Positions 37,719 through 46,968 of a DNA stretch of 64,000 nt are shown here, piece after piece; position 1 is the stretch's first letter, and the number at the start of each line of letters is the position of its first letter. The DNA lies in assembly GCA_947495055.1 (NCBI GenBank), contig CANLXO010000015.1:1-64000 (forward strand), given 5' to 3'. Under the pieces are notes generated by a model. It was not told the DNA's origin. It did no database searches and saw nothing but the letters and a program-made list of their open reading frames with translations. A program made the position numbers and the translations under genes. The stretch is from an uncultured Psychrobacter sp. (GTDB lineage: Bacteria; Pseudomonadota; Gammaproteobacteria; Pseudomonadales; Moraxellaceae).

Positions 37719-38411
37719 ATGAGTACATCTATGCAAGATAAAAAACTGTTGATTTTTGATTTTGATGGTACTTTGATCGATAGCGTTCCTGATTTGGCTG
37801 ACGCGACCAATACGATGCTAACAACGCTTGGCAAACCTACCTACTCGCTCGATACGATAAAAGAGTGGGTCGGTAATGGCTCGCGCCTGCTGGTTGAGCG
37901 TGCTCTGGTTGGACAGACACAAGTACCTGATGGCGCATTGATACCATCCGAGGCAGATCATGCAGAGCAGATATTTTTGGAGGCTTATAACAGCATAGAA
38001 ACCAGTAAAACTGTCGCTTATCCTGATGTCGATAAGGGTCTACATCAATTAAAACAAGCGGGCTACACGTTAGCGCTCGTTACTAATAAACCCATACGCT
38101 TTGTACCCAAAATACTTGAGAGCTTTGGTTGGACGCCGCTGTTCTCAAGTGTGCTTGGCGGCGATAGCTTACCAGTTAAAAAGCCTGATCCAACTCCGCT
38201 GCTTCATACCTGCCAGACTCTTGGATTTACGCCCATGCAAGCGGTTATGATTGGCGACTCTGTCAATGATATGCTCGCTGGTAAAAGCGCTGGTATGGAT
38301 ACCCTAGCGCTATCCTATGGCTACAACTACGGTCAAGATATTCGAGATAGTCAACCTAGCGCCGCCTTTGACAACTTTGCAGATTTGCTTGATTACGTTT
38401 TGAATCAATAA
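37719..38411 (+). CDS. gph: Phosphoglycolate phosphatase, HAD family
   Basis: Gph removes phosphate from 2-phosphoglycolate, which arises from repair of oxidised DNA ends. The 230-residue HAD protein has motif I FDFDGTLIDS, motif II LVTNKP, the lysine of motif III in PVKKPDPTPLL, and motif IV MIGDSVNDMLAG. The cap domain is of type C1. A second ATG at 37731 is also possible. fhs starts 50 bp downstream on the same strand. Other small HAD phosphatases look alike, so substrate assignment is probable but not certain. Confidence 0.87.
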   Translation: MSTSMQDKKLLIFDFDGTLIDSVPDLADATNTMLTTLGKPTYSLDTIKEWVGNGSRLLVERALVGQTQVPDGALIPSEADHAEQIFLEAYNSIETSKTVAYPDVDKGLHQLKQAGYTLALVTNKPIRFVPKILESFGWTPLFSSVLGGDSLPVKKPDPTPLLHTCQTLGFTPMQAVMIGDSVNDMLAGKSAGMDTLALSYGYNYGQDIRDSQPSAAFDNFADLLDYVLNQ

Positions 38412-38461
38412 CCTTTAAACAGCGACTCACCGCCAATTATAAATAAAAGAGAATTGCCTGT

Positions 38462-40162
38462 ATGAGCGTCCCTAACGATATTGCTATTGCCCAGCAAGCA
38501 ATCTTGCAACCTATCAATACTATTGCGCAAAAGCTAGGCATAGATGCAGACCATATCGAGCCCTATGGACATTACAAGGCCAAAATAGACCCCGCCGACG
38601 TATTTGCAATGCCTGCGACCAAGCGTAGCAAGTTAATCTTAGTCACCGCCATTAACCCCACCCCTGCTGGTGAAGGCAAGACCACGGTCACTATTGGTCT
38701 GGCTGACGCGCTCAATCGCATCCATCAGCAGCAGCGCTCAGGTAAAAAAACGGTTGTCGCTATTCGTGAACCCTCCTTAGGCCCAGTATTCGGTATCAAA
38801 GGCGGCGCCGCTGGCGGTGGATACGCGCAGGTGTTGCCGATGGAGGATATTAACTTGCATTTCACAGGTGACTTTCATGCGATTGGTGCGGCTAATAATT
38901 TGCTAGCCGCGCTGATTGATAATCATATTTATCAAGGTAATGCACTGGGTATCGATCCCAAACAAATCTTTTGGCGGCGTGCGGTCGATATGAATGATCG
39001 TCAGCTGCGCAATATGATCAGCGGTATCGGCAAGACGACTGATGGCATCATGCGTGAAGACGGCTTTGATATCACTGTTGCCTCTGAGGTCATGGCGATA
39101 TTTTGTTTGGCAACCAATTTAAACGATTTAAAGCAGCGCTTGGGTAATATTTTGGTTGCCTTTAATAAAGACAAACAGCCAGTCTACGCTCGTGATCTAA
39201 ACGCTCACGGCGCTATGGCAGTTTTATTAAAAGAGGCCATCAAACCCAACCTCGTCCAAACGATCGAGGGCACACCTGCTTTCGTCCACGGTGGTCCCTT
39301 TGCCAATATCGCCCACGGCTGCAGTTCAGTGATTGCCACTCGCGTCGCTATGCATTTAGCAGATTATACCCTTACCGAAGCAGGCTTTGGTGCTGATCTT
39401 GGCGCGCAAAAGTTCTGCGATATCAAATGCCGCTTGTCAGGGCTCATCCCAGATGCAGCGGTTATTGTCGCGACTATCCGCGCGCTTAAATATAATGGCG
39501 GTGTTACCAAAAACGAGCTGACAGCTGAGAACCTGCCTGTCCTTGAGGAAGGGCTGCCTAATCTAATGAAGCATATCGATAATATGCAAAACGTCTATGG
39601 TCTACCTGTCGTTGTCGCCATCAACCATTTTGTCAGTGATACGGATGCTGAGATTGAACTAGTACGGCGAGCCTGTCAGGCAAAAGGCGTTAAAGTGGCG
39701 CTCACGCAAGTATGGGAAAAAGGCGGCGCAGGCGGCGAGGCACTAGCGAATACTCTGCTTGATATATTGCATGACGATAAACCCAGCACCTTTCAGTTAG
39801 CTTATGATAGTGACAAACCTATTGCTTATAAAATACGCGCGATTGCTCAGCGTATCTACGGCGCAGATGACATCGATATCAGCAGCCTTGCGCAGTCCAA
39901 AATCGCGCGACTAGAGGCACTTAATCTCGATAAGATGCCTGTTTGTATTGCTAAGACGCAGTATTCTCTAAGCGATGACGCCAAACTATTAGGACGACCA
40001 ACCGGCTTTACTATCCATGTGCGCGATATCAGCATCTCAAGTGGTGCAGGGTTTATCGTGGTGATTTGTGGCCCTATTATGAAAATGCCAGGACTACCAA
40101 AACAGCCCTCAGCTGAGCGTATTGACTTAGATGATGCTGGCAATATCATCGGGCTGTTTTGA
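38462..40162 (+). CDS. fhs: Formate--tetrahydrofolate ligase
   Basis: Fhs joins formate to tetrahydrofolate with ATP, giving 10-formyl-THF for purines and fMet-tRNA. The 566-residue protein has the P-loop region [40 protein letters not shown] (given here in part as [14 protein letters not shown]), [20 protein letters not shown], and [13 protein letters not shown]. Length is normal. The next gene is convergent, with 29 bp between stops and no clear hairpin. Confidence 0.95.
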   Translation: MSVPNDIAIAQQAILQPINTIAQKLGIDADHIEPYGHYKAKIDPADVFAMPATKRSKLILVTAINPTPAGEGKTTVTIGLADALNRIHQQQRSGKKTVVAIREPSLGPVFGIKGGAAGGGYAQVLPMEDINLHFTGDFHAIGAANNLLAALIDNHIYQGNALGIDPKQIFWRRAVDMNDRQLRNMISGIGKTTDGIMREDGFDITVASEVMAIFCLATNLNDLKQRLGNILVAFNKDKQPVYARDLNAHGAMAVLLKEAIKPNLVQTIEGTPAFVHGGPFANIAHGCSSVIATRVAMHLADYTLTEAGFGADLGAQKFCDIKCRLSGLIPDAAVIVATIRALKYNGGVTKNELTAENLPVLEEGLPNLMKHIDNMQNVYGLPVVVAINHFVSDTDAEIELVRRACQAKGVKVALTQVWEKGGAGGEALANTLLDILHDDKPSTFQLAYDSDKPIAYKIRAIAQRIYGADDIDISSLAQSKIARLEALNLDKMPVCIAKTQYSLSDDAKLLGRPTGFTIHVRDISISSGAGFIVVICGPIMKMPGLPKQPSAERIDLDDAGNIIGLF

Positions 40163-40191
40163 TTTAATTCATCAAGGTCAAAAATAGTCAA

Positions 40192-41751
40192 TCACTTACT
40201 ACGGTAACTGAGCGCTTCGGACACATGAGCGCTGGTGATGTCGATGCTATCGGCGAGATCGGCGATGGTACGGGCAACTCGCAATACACGGTGATAACCA
40301 CGCGCCGATAGATTGAGACGCTGCTGCGCCATCTGTAGTATCTTTTGCTCGCTCTCGCCTAACTGAACGTGCTCGTCAAGCTCGCTAGGACTTAGCTCGT
40401 TATTGACCTTCTTTTGCCGCGTTAGTTGGCGCTGATGCGCTGCGGCTACTCGAGTTTGTACTTGCTCTGAGCTCTCCCCCGCTTGCGCGTTTTGCAGATC
40501 GGCTATTGGTAGCGCAGGTACGGTAATATGCAAGTCAATACGATCTAGTAGTGGCCCTGAGAGCTTATCTTGATAGCGCTTGATCTGTTCAGGACGACAG
40601 CGGCAACGATTAGAGGCGTCGCCATCATAACCGCAAGGACACGGATTCATCGCGGCCACTAGCTGAAAGTTGGCAGGAAAAGTCATCTGTGAGTTGGCGC
40701 GGCTAATGGTAATTTGCTTGGCTTCTAATGGTTGGCGTAGTACTTCTAATACACTGCGCTCAAACTCAGGCAATTCATCAAGGAACAACACGCCTTTATT
40801 GGCAAGGGTAATCTCGCCAGGTTTGGGACGTGAGCCGCCACCAACCAAGGCGACTGCTGATATGGTGTGATGCACTTGACGAAAGGGGCGCGTACCATAG
40901 TCATACTCGCTATCTGCGACCGAATAGGTACTAGCGACCTCTAACGCATCCTCAGCGCTAAGATCTGGCAGTATCGTTGGTAGGCGCGACGCCATCAAGG
41001 TCTTACCCGAACCTGGTGGTCCTGTGAATAGTAATGAGTGCCCGCCAGCAGCTGCGATCTCAAGCGCTCGGCGCGCATGATGCTGACCCTTTACATCAGC
41101 TAAATCGACTTTATACCCTGTATGTTTGGGGGCTGGCGTTGGCACAACTGGTGTCAGCTGTTTGTCCGTCATGGTGGCATCCGTTAGCGCTTGCAGATGA
41201 TCACAAACCGCCTTTAGACTTATCGCGCCAAGCACCTCTATACCGTCCACTCGGCTAGCCTCAGCGCCGTTAGCGCTTGGTACCATAAGCTGACGCGTTG
41301 CTAATGTCTCTTTCGTTATTGTCTCTTTTGTTACTGTCTCTTTTGACGCGGACTGTTCAGCCTTAATGGCTCGGGCAACAGCAAGGCTTCCAGTCACTTG
41401 TCGTAGCTCGCCATTTAGCGCAAGCTCTCCGATAAACTCAAACCCAGTGAGCACCTCAGGCTCAAGCTGACCACTGGCGGCCAAAATACCAATGGCAATG
41501 GGCAGATCCAAACGCGCGCCGTCTTTGGGCAAATCAGCTGGCGCAAGATTTATGGTCAAACGCCTGTTGGGGAACTGAAATCCTGAATTTATAATAGCTG
41601 AGCGCACCCGATCTTTACTCTCTCTGACTGCTGCGGCTGGGAGTCCGACGATAGTCAGTGCAGGCAAGCCTTGAGAGAGATGGACTTCGATGATAACTTG
41701 CGGAGCATGTAGACCGACTACGGAGCGGGTATAGACTTGCGCGAACGACAT
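40192..41751 (-). CDS. comM: YifB/ComM family Mg-chelatase-like AAA+ ATPase
   Basis: ComM is a hexameric helicase that promotes branch migration during natural transformation. The 519-residue protein has an N-terminal Lon-protease-like domain (GLPAAAVRESKDRVRSAI), Walker A GPPGSGKT, Walker B GVLFLDELPEF, the cysteine-rich CPCGYDGD...CRCRP, and a C-terminal helical region (NLSARGYHRVLRVARTIADL). ATG 41751 follows AGGAAG by 6 nt, so I prefer it over GTG 41757. Residues about 143-160 hold a KETxT triple repeat not expected in the family. With dprA at 59-60 kb it points to competence. Confidence 0.9.
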   Translation of the reverse strand: MSFAQVYTRSVVGLHAPQVIIEVHLSQGLPALTIVGLPAAAVRESKDRVRSAIINSGFQFPNRRLTINLAPADLPKDGARLDLPIAIGILAASGQLEPEVLTGFEFIGELALNGELRQVTGSLAVARAIKAEQSASKETVTKETITKETLATRQLMVPSANGAEASRVDGIEVLGAISLKAVCDHLQALTDATMTDKQLTPVVPTPAPKHTGYKVDLADVKGQHHARRALEIAAAGGHSLLFTGPPGSGKTLMASRLPTILPDLSAEDALEVASTYSVADSEYDYGTRPFRQVHHTISAVALVGGGSRPKPGEITLANKGVLFLDELPEFERSVLEVLRQPLEAKQITISRANSQMTFPANFQLVAAMNPCPCGYDGDASNRCRCRPEQIKRYQDKLSGPLLDRIDLHITVPALPIADLQNAQAGESSEQVQTRVAAAHQRQLTRQKKVNNELSPSELDEHVQLGESEQKILQMAQQRLNLSARGYHRVLRVARTIADLADSIDITSAHVSEALSYRSK

Positions 41752-41859
41752 GAGCACTTCCTTATGCAGATTGATTGATAATAAAGTATTATCTACTGAC
41801 GCGCAAATGTCGTGTCATTGGTGATTTTTTTGAGCCAATAAACCCTTAGACCATAAATT

Positions 41860-41890
41860 ATCCCTACTTTTATTAGGGATTTGATATAAT
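41860..41890 (+). promoter_or_regulatory. Inverted repeat and -10 box upstream of hemN
   Basis: ATCCCTA (41860-41866) and TAGGGAT (41874-41880) form a perfect 7-bp inverted pair ending 4 bp before TATAAT (41885-41890). The placement suits an operator covering the -35 region. Confidence 0.5.
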
Positions 41891-41936
41891 AAAATGATAT
41901 TACTAAACGTTTACAATATAAAAAAAGGATACGCAC

Positions 41937-43457
41937 ATGGCAGAATTTGATCATTACGCACATGACGCGCCGCCTACTACCGTGCGCCCTACCGCCCAGC
42001 CTGACAACCCTTATGCTAGCACGCGCGGCAGTATCACCAGTAAGCAGCTCCCTGCCTTTGACGACGCCATTATCCAAAAATACAATCGTTCAGGGCCCCG
42101 CTACACGTCATATCCAACGGCACTAGAATTCTCCCCCATCGCTGAAAATCTAGAGACAAAAATACTCCAAAAGCGTGAAGCACGCGCGCCATTATCTCTG
42201 TACTTTCATATCCCTTTTTGTCGTCATCTATGCTATTACTGCGCTTGCAATAAAATTATCACTAAAAAGAACAGAGACTCGGGCGATTATTTAGCGTATT
42301 TGATCAATGAGGTAAAACAAAAACGCCGTTTGCTAACTGCACCAGAGGGTAGTGATAAGCCTATCGTCAAACAGCTGCATCTAGGCGGTGGTACGCCGAC
42401 GTTTTTGCGCGATGAGGAGCTGGTGCAACTGTGGAAGTTTTTGCAGACGCAGTTTGAGTTTTTGGATGAGGATAAAGGGGATTACTCCATCGAAATTGAT
42501 CCGCGCGAGCTTGGAGATAATACCCTCAAAACGTTGCGCAGGCTTGGTTTTAATCGCATTAGCTTAGGGGTGCAGGATTTGGATGACGCGGTGCAAATCG
42601 CCGTCAACCGCGTCCATTCAGCAGAATTGATTGCTCATATCTTGGCTGAGGCGCGCAAGCTTGGTTTTGGCTCTATTAACATTGATTTGATTTATGGTCT
42701 CCCGCATCAGACCCCTGATACCTTAGATAAAACCGTTGCACGCATCATAGAGATGTCACCTGATCGTCTGTCTGTGTTTAACTACGCGCACTTGCCTGAG
42801 CGTTTTAAAGCGCAGCGGCAGATCAAGGATGAGGATCTACCTAGCCCTAGCGACAAGCTCACTATGCTTGGCAATACGGTCAATATGCTCACTACAGCAG
42901 GCTATCAATATATCGGTATCGATCATTTTGCCAAAGCGGATGATGAGTTGGCTATAGCGCAGCGCGCCGGTAAATTACACCGTAATTTTCAGGGTTATAC
43001 CATCATGGGCGATTGCGATTTGCTCGGCTTTGGGGTCTCAGCCATCAGCCAAATCGCCAATAGTAATACGCGCTATATTTTGCAAAACGATACCGACTTG
43101 CAAGCTTATAAGGAGAGTATTGATAAGGCACGTCATAACCCTAACCTGATGCCTGCTGTTAAAAGCATCAAAACCTCACTCAAAGACCGTCTGCGTGAGT
43201 ACGTGATTATGAATCTGCTTTGTCACGACTATATCGACTTTAAAGACGTTAATCAGAAATTTGGTATTGATGCGGTGACTTATTTTATTGATGAGATCAG
43301 CCAGTTAGATGCTATGCAAAAAGATAAGCTGATAGATATGGATGCAGCGGGTATTCGCGTTTTGCCCAGAGGTCGCCTGCTTGGTCGCAACGTAGCGATG
43401 GTGTTTGATGAGTATCTAAGCGTCAAACATAAAGACCGTTTTTCTAAAGTGATTTAA
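41937..43457 (+). CDS. hemN: Oxygen-independent coproporphyrinogen III dehydrogenase
   Basis: HemN is a radical-SAM enzyme that decarboxylates coproporphyrinogen III in haem synthesis without oxygen. The 506-residue protein has the cluster motif CxxxCxxC at C95, C99 and C102 (CRHLCYYCAC), preceded by RYTSYPTA and YFHIPFC, then LHLGGGTPTFL and the C-terminal HemN domain. The N-terminus carries about 40 extra polar residues compared with E. coli HemN. A terminator follows. Confidence 0.95.
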   Translation: MAEFDHYAHDAPPTTVRPTAQPDNPYASTRGSITSKQLPAFDDAIIQKYNRSGPRYTSYPTALEFSPIAENLETKILQKREARAPLSLYFHIPFCRHLCYYCACNKIITKKNRDSGDYLAYLINEVKQKRRLLTAPEGSDKPIVKQLHLGGGTPTFLRDEELVQLWKFLQTQFEFLDEDKGDYSIEIDPRELGDNTLKTLRRLGFNRISLGVQDLDDAVQIAVNRVHSAELIAHILAEARKLGFGSINIDLIYGLPHQTPDTLDKTVARIIEMSPDRLSVFNYAHLPERFKAQRQIKDEDLPSPSDKLTMLGNTVNMLTTAGYQYIGIDHFAKADDELAIAQRAGKLHRNFQGYTIMGDCDLLGFGVSAISQIANSNTRYILQNDTDLQAYKESIDKARHNPNLMPAVKSIKTSLKDRLREYVIMNLLCHDYIDFKDVNQKFGIDAVTYFIDEISQLDAMQKDKLIDMDAAGIRVLPRGRLLGRNVAMVFDEYLSVKHKDRFSKVI

Positions 43458-43482
43458 CCGTTCATAGTCATAAGAGCAGCCA

Positions 43483-43512
43483 AAAAAAAGACCTCAAGCG
43501 AGGTCTTTTTTT
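43483..43512. terminator. Bidirectional terminator between hemN and the SPFH gene
   Basis: A 13-bp perfect stem, A-run then GACCTC, pairs with GAGGTC then T-run around loop AAGC. It serves both convergent genes. Confidence 0.9.
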
Positions 43513-43522
43513 AAATTATGGA

Positions 43523-44404
43523 CTACACTTTAAACTTATCACCGACCATACCTTTAACGGTGCTCAAAATATCAGCAGGTAACACGACCATTTTTGAATT
43601 ATCAGACTCTGCCAGTTTACGAATCGACTTAATGTACTGCTCGCCAAGTAAGTAGACAATCGGCATCTCTTCATCACCCATCGCCGCGGTAATAAGGCGA
43701 ATAGATTCTTCTGAGCCTTTGGCCAGTACCACTTGCGCTTCAGCATCGCGGCGTGAGGCTTCAAGGCGACCATCAGCTTCTAAGATAGCCGCTTGCTTTT
43801 GACCATCAGCACGGGTCACTGTTGCACGGCGTAGACGCTCTGCTGCGGCCTGCTCTTCCATAGAGGCTTGCATGGTCTGTGAGGGATTGATGTCTTGAAT
43901 CTCAACGGTCTTTAGAGTAATACCCCAATCAGCGATATCTTCTGAGATAGCATGCTTGAGCAAAGCTTTGATCTCGTCACGACTAGACAGAGCATTGTCC
44001 AAATCCATCTCACCAATGATAGAACGAAGTGAGGTCTGTACTAAATTGCGGATACCATACTCATAATCTTCGATACCGTAGACCGCTTTGTCTGGACGGA
44101 CAATATTGATATAAGCGACCGCGTTGGCAATAATGACAACGTTATCGCGGGTGATGACTTCTTGTGATGGAATATCAAGTACGATGTCTTTGGTGGTGAC
44201 TTTATAAGCGACTCTATCCACAAAAGGAATGATAATGCTAAATCCTGGCTCCAGTGTTTGCTGATATTTACCCAGCCGCTGCACGACCCATTTGTATCCT
44301 TGCGGGACAATACAAACGCCTTTAAAAACGGTAAAAATCACCAATGCTATTAATACCAGCATCACGATACCGACACCATTTAAACTACTCAAGATACTGT
44401 TCAT
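43523..44404 (-). CDS. SPFH/Band 7 (stomatin-like) membrane protein, QmcA-like
   Basis: The 293-residue protein has one N-terminal hydrophobic segment (about 10-28) and a SPFH domain starting near IVPQGYKWVVQRLGKY with TKDIVLDIPSQEVITRDNV. An Ala/Glu/Arg-rich coiled coil follows (about 185-235). Such proteins form large membrane microdomain scaffolds, often paired with NfeD proteins; the nfeD-like gene lies directly upstream on the same strand (90 bp gap), as expected. A strong AAGGAG precedes the start. Confidence 0.9.
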   Translation of the reverse strand: MNSILSSLNGVGIVMLVLIALVIFTVFKGVCIVPQGYKWVVQRLGKYQQTLEPGFSIIIPFVDRVAYKVTTKDIVLDIPSQEVITRDNVVIIANAVAYINIVRPDKAVYGIEDYEYGIRNLVQTSLRSIIGEMDLDNALSSRDEIKALLKHAISEDIADWGITLKTVEIQDINPSQTMQASMEEQAAAERLRRATVTRADGQKQAAILEADGRLEASRRDAEAQVVLAKGSEESIRLITAAMGDEEMPIVYLLGEQYIKSIRKLAESDNSKMVVLPADILSTVKGMVGDKFKV

Positions 44405-44494
44405 TTCATTCTCCTTGACCCTTGCTTTATTTGCCAGCGACGTGATTTATGTCCTTTTTTTCTTAATTTAAAAATCTTTAGTACCTGATAACGT

Positions 44495-45109
44495 TTATTT
44501 GCTAGTACCTGTCTCTTTGAGATCGGGTTTGTGCAAGCTCAGTCTACTCGCTTTAGATTGTTTGGTCGGCATTTGGGTACTTGCAGGTACGTCACTGTTG
44601 ATCGTCGGGGTGATATTGGGGTGCATACTTTTAGGTGCTTGGAGGCGCTGCGAGGGCGCAACGATTAGCTCATCGCCGACCACCTTTATAACCACCACAC
44701 GATCTCCTGCCTCGACTTTCACGCCTGCTGTGCGGCATGGCCACTCATCTGCACCCCAAATGGGCACATTAAAGCGCACCGTACCTGAAATACCTTTTTG
44801 TGGTTTGACCACGATCATGCCCGTTTCACCAATAATTAAATTACTATGTTGCGCAGCCTTTTTACGGCTTATGGACAACGGCTTGATGTATTTGACCCAA
44901 GCAAACATAAATAAAACCGATAGCGTAAGCCAGATCAATACCTGAAATAATAGCGGAATGGGCAGCAACCATGCTAAGGCAGCAACGATCACCGCAGCCG
45001 CACCAAACCAAAGACTGGCAAAGGTTGGAATAAAAATCTCAGCAATCATCAATAAGAAACCGAGTACCAACCAATGCCAAGGTTCAATCATCCAGATAGT
45101 CTCAATCAT
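44495..45109 (-). CDS. NfeD family membrane protein
   Basis: The 204-residue protein has three or four hydrophobic segments in the first 75 residues (HWLVLGFLLMIAEIF, AAAVIVAALAWLL, LIWLTLSVLFMF). An OB-fold NfeD C-terminal domain follows (IVVKPQKGISGTVRFNVPIWGADEW, shown for residues about 98-122 in part). The last 45 residues are polar and low in complexity. NfeD proteins of this short type partner SPFH proteins, here encoded downstream. AGGAG precedes ATG 45109. Confidence 0.88.
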   Translation of the reverse strand: MIETIWMIEPWHWLVLGFLLMIAEIFIPTFASLWFGAAAVIVAALAWLLPIPLLFQVLIWLTLSVLFMFAWVKYIKPLSISRKKAAQHSNLIIGETGMIVVKPQKGISGTVRFNVPIWGADEWPCRTAGVKVEAGDRVVVIKVVGDELIVAPSQRLQAPKSMHPNITPTINSDVPASTQMPTKQSKASRLSLHKPDLKETGTSK

Positions 45110-45248
45110 CGCTGTCTACTCCTGTATCTGCTCACCTTCCAATGTAGCACAGTTTTGTAGCTGATATTATTTTAAAAATCAATTACCTATTATTATTTAT
45201 GGTGCGTTGTTTCAATAAAACAAGCATGGTGAATATTAAAATTGGCAC

Positions 45249-45282
45249 AAAAAAAACGACCACTTAAAGTAATCGTTTTTTA
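45249..45282 (-). terminator. Terminator of the first beta-barrel gene
   Basis: On the minus strand ACGATTACTT and AAGTGGTCGT pair (two G-T pairs), flanked by A and followed by eight T. Confidence 0.75.
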
Positions 45283-45303
45283 GTCATCCACACAAATTAA
45301 AGC

Positions 45304-45855
45304 TTAGAATTTGTAATGTGCACCAAGAGTTAATAGCGTAAGGTCTTCAGCAACATAGTCATATTCAGCTTCAACACTCATATTAGGATTGAAGTTATAA
45401 CCCAAGCCAATACCGCCAGCTACACCACTGTCGCTATCGCTGTCACTTCCAGAGTTTCCAAGAAAGTCCTCAGCAGAAACTTCAATCTCAGCTTTAGCAA
45501 AGCCTAGTTTACCTTTTGCATATAAACCAGTATTTGGGAATGCATAACGGTAAGTACCATAAGCACCATAAGTTTTTAGATCAAATTCAGCGTCAATGCC
45601 ACTGATACCTGTATCAACATCAGCGTCATTAGAACCTACATACTCAATCTCAGCACCAAAGTTAGGATCGAAGTTATAACCAGCATAAACGCCATATGCG
45701 GTTGGATCATCTAAATCATCAGCATCTACCATGAATTGACCAGCTTTAATACCAACGTATGATTGGCCAGCACCATAAGAAATGGCTGCTTGTGCGCTCA
45801 TTGTCATTACTGAGCCTGCGATTACTGCAAGTAACGCTTTTTGTAGATTTTTCAT
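45304..45855 (-). CDS. Outer-membrane beta-barrel protein (OmpA/porin-like), copy 1
   Basis: The 183-residue protein has a signal peptide (MKNLQKALLAVIAGSVMTMSAQA) and alternating aromatic/small residues forming about eight strands (VYAGYNFDPNFGAEIEYVG, TYGAYGTYRYAFPNTGLYAKG, both shown within 20 residues of their cores). It ends in the outer-membrane insertion residue F. A Ser/Asp repeat loop lies near residue 135. It is closely related to the next gene and probably arose by duplication. No specific function can be assigned. Confidence 0.85.
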   Translation of the reverse strand: MKNLQKALLAVIAGSVMTMSAQAAISYGAGQSYVGIKAGQFMVDADDLDDPTAYGVYAGYNFDPNFGAEIEYVGSNDADVDTGISGIDAEFDLKTYGAYGTYRYAFPNTGLYAKGKLGFAKAEIEVSAEDFLGNSGSDSDSDSGVAGGIGLGYNFNPNMSVEAEYDYVAEDLTLLTLGAHYKF

Positions 45856-46005
45856 AAACGATTCTCGACCTTGGAGTTATTAAGCAAAATTTTTGTTTAC
45901 TATCAAATACTACTCAACTCTTTTTCACTTGATGTTAGTAGTGGTGGTATCATATCAAATTATCAATCAAAGTAAACATGTGTCGTAAAAAATATTTTTT
46001 AAGCA

Positions 46006-46034
46006 CAAAAAAACGACCATATATAATGGTCGTT
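46006..46034 (-). terminator. Terminator of the second beta-barrel gene
   Basis: AACGACCAT (46012-46020) and ATGGTCGTT (46026-46034) form a 9-bp perfect stem. On the minus strand it is followed by a T run. Confidence 0.85.
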
Positions 46035-46071
46035 CTTTATGTTCAACTATGTATGACTACATAATTTTATC

Positions 46072-46611
46072 TTAGAATTTCAAGTTAGCGCCTACAGTAA
46101 GTAGCTTAGTATCTGCATCACTATCCATCATGGCATACTCTGTCTCAACATTGAAATTAGGATTTACTGCATAACCAAGACCGATACCACCAGCAATGCC
46201 AGTATCACTGACTGAGTCATTGTTACCGTTATCAAAATCAGCTTCTAACTCTGTTTTGGCAACACCAAGCTTCCCTTTGGCATATAGTGCAGTATTTGGG
46301 AACATATAACGATAAGTACCGTACGCACCATAAGTTTTGGTGTCATAATCGCCAGCATTGTTATCTAGATCGGCATCATCTGAACCGACGTACTCAACTT
46401 CCATACCAAAGTTAGGATCGAAGTTGTAACCAGCATATACACCATAAGCAGTTGGATCATCACCGTCTACATCATTGTCAAATTGACCGATCTTGGCACC
46501 AACGTATGGTTGACCAGTGTAGCCGTTACCATAAGTGACAGCGGCGTTTGCACCTACAGTCAGTAAAGAACCAGTAGCTAGTGCAAGTATAGTTTTTTGT
46601 AGAGTTTTCAT
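46072..46611 (-). CDS. Outer-membrane beta-barrel protein (OmpA/porin-like), copy 2
   Basis: From ATG 46611, which follows AAGGAG, the product has 179 residues with a clear signal peptide (MKTLQKTILALATGSLLTVGANA). The frame extends upstream to 46725, but that would mask the signal. It shares DDPTAYGVYAGYNFDPNFG, TKTYGAYGTYRY and LYAKGKLG with copy 1, and ends in F. Copies differ mainly in the acidic loops, which would face the cell exterior. Each copy has its own terminator, so expression can be independent. Confidence 0.85.
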   Translation of the reverse strand: MKTLQKTILALATGSLLTVGANAAVTYGNGYTGQPYVGAKIGQFDNDVDGDDPTAYGVYAGYNFDPNFGMEVEYVGSDDADLDNNAGDYDTKTYGAYGTYRYMFPNTALYAKGKLGVAKTELEADFDNGNNDSVSDTGIAGGIGLGYAVNPNFNVETEYAMMDSDADTKLLTVGANLKF

Positions 46612-46968
46612 TATTAGCTCCTTCAAGCAAATTTGGACAAACAAGTTATTTAGTTGTATTGACCTTTTGGCCCTATCGCCTTGTTTGCTAACGATGGGTA
46701 CATAGTAACAAACTATTTCAAACACTCTGTCAGTGTTTAATGGTATGCGAGTTAAGATTTGAAAGCGTTTATCAGTGGGTGGGTTACAAAGGCTGATATA
46801 TGAAATCTTTTGTTACATTGCTAGATTTTTCATAAATTTTATGTCCATCAGCAATTAAAAGCGCTTACCCAATGACATTATTTAGTCCATAAAAAAACGC
46901 ACCTCGAGAGATGCGTTTTTCTTATATTTATCATAAAACTAGCTTTAAGGTACTGCCAGTAGTGTCAA
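46612..46968. other. Intergenic region between dnaK and beta-barrel copy 2
   Basis: It contains the dnaK terminator at 46893-46920 and presumably the promoter of the barrel gene. Nothing else is recognised in these 357 bp. Confidence 0.5.
46893..46920 (-). terminator. Rho-independent terminator after dnaK
   Basis: AAAAACGCA (46893-46901) pairs with TGCGTTTTT (46912-46920), with an inner CTC/GAG extension. On the minus strand it is followed by seven T. Confidence 0.85.

Noticed and set aside
41881..41898. FNR/Anr box before hemN (TTGATATAATAAAATGAT)
   Set aside because: The second half is not ATCAA at the required spacing; only one half site matches.
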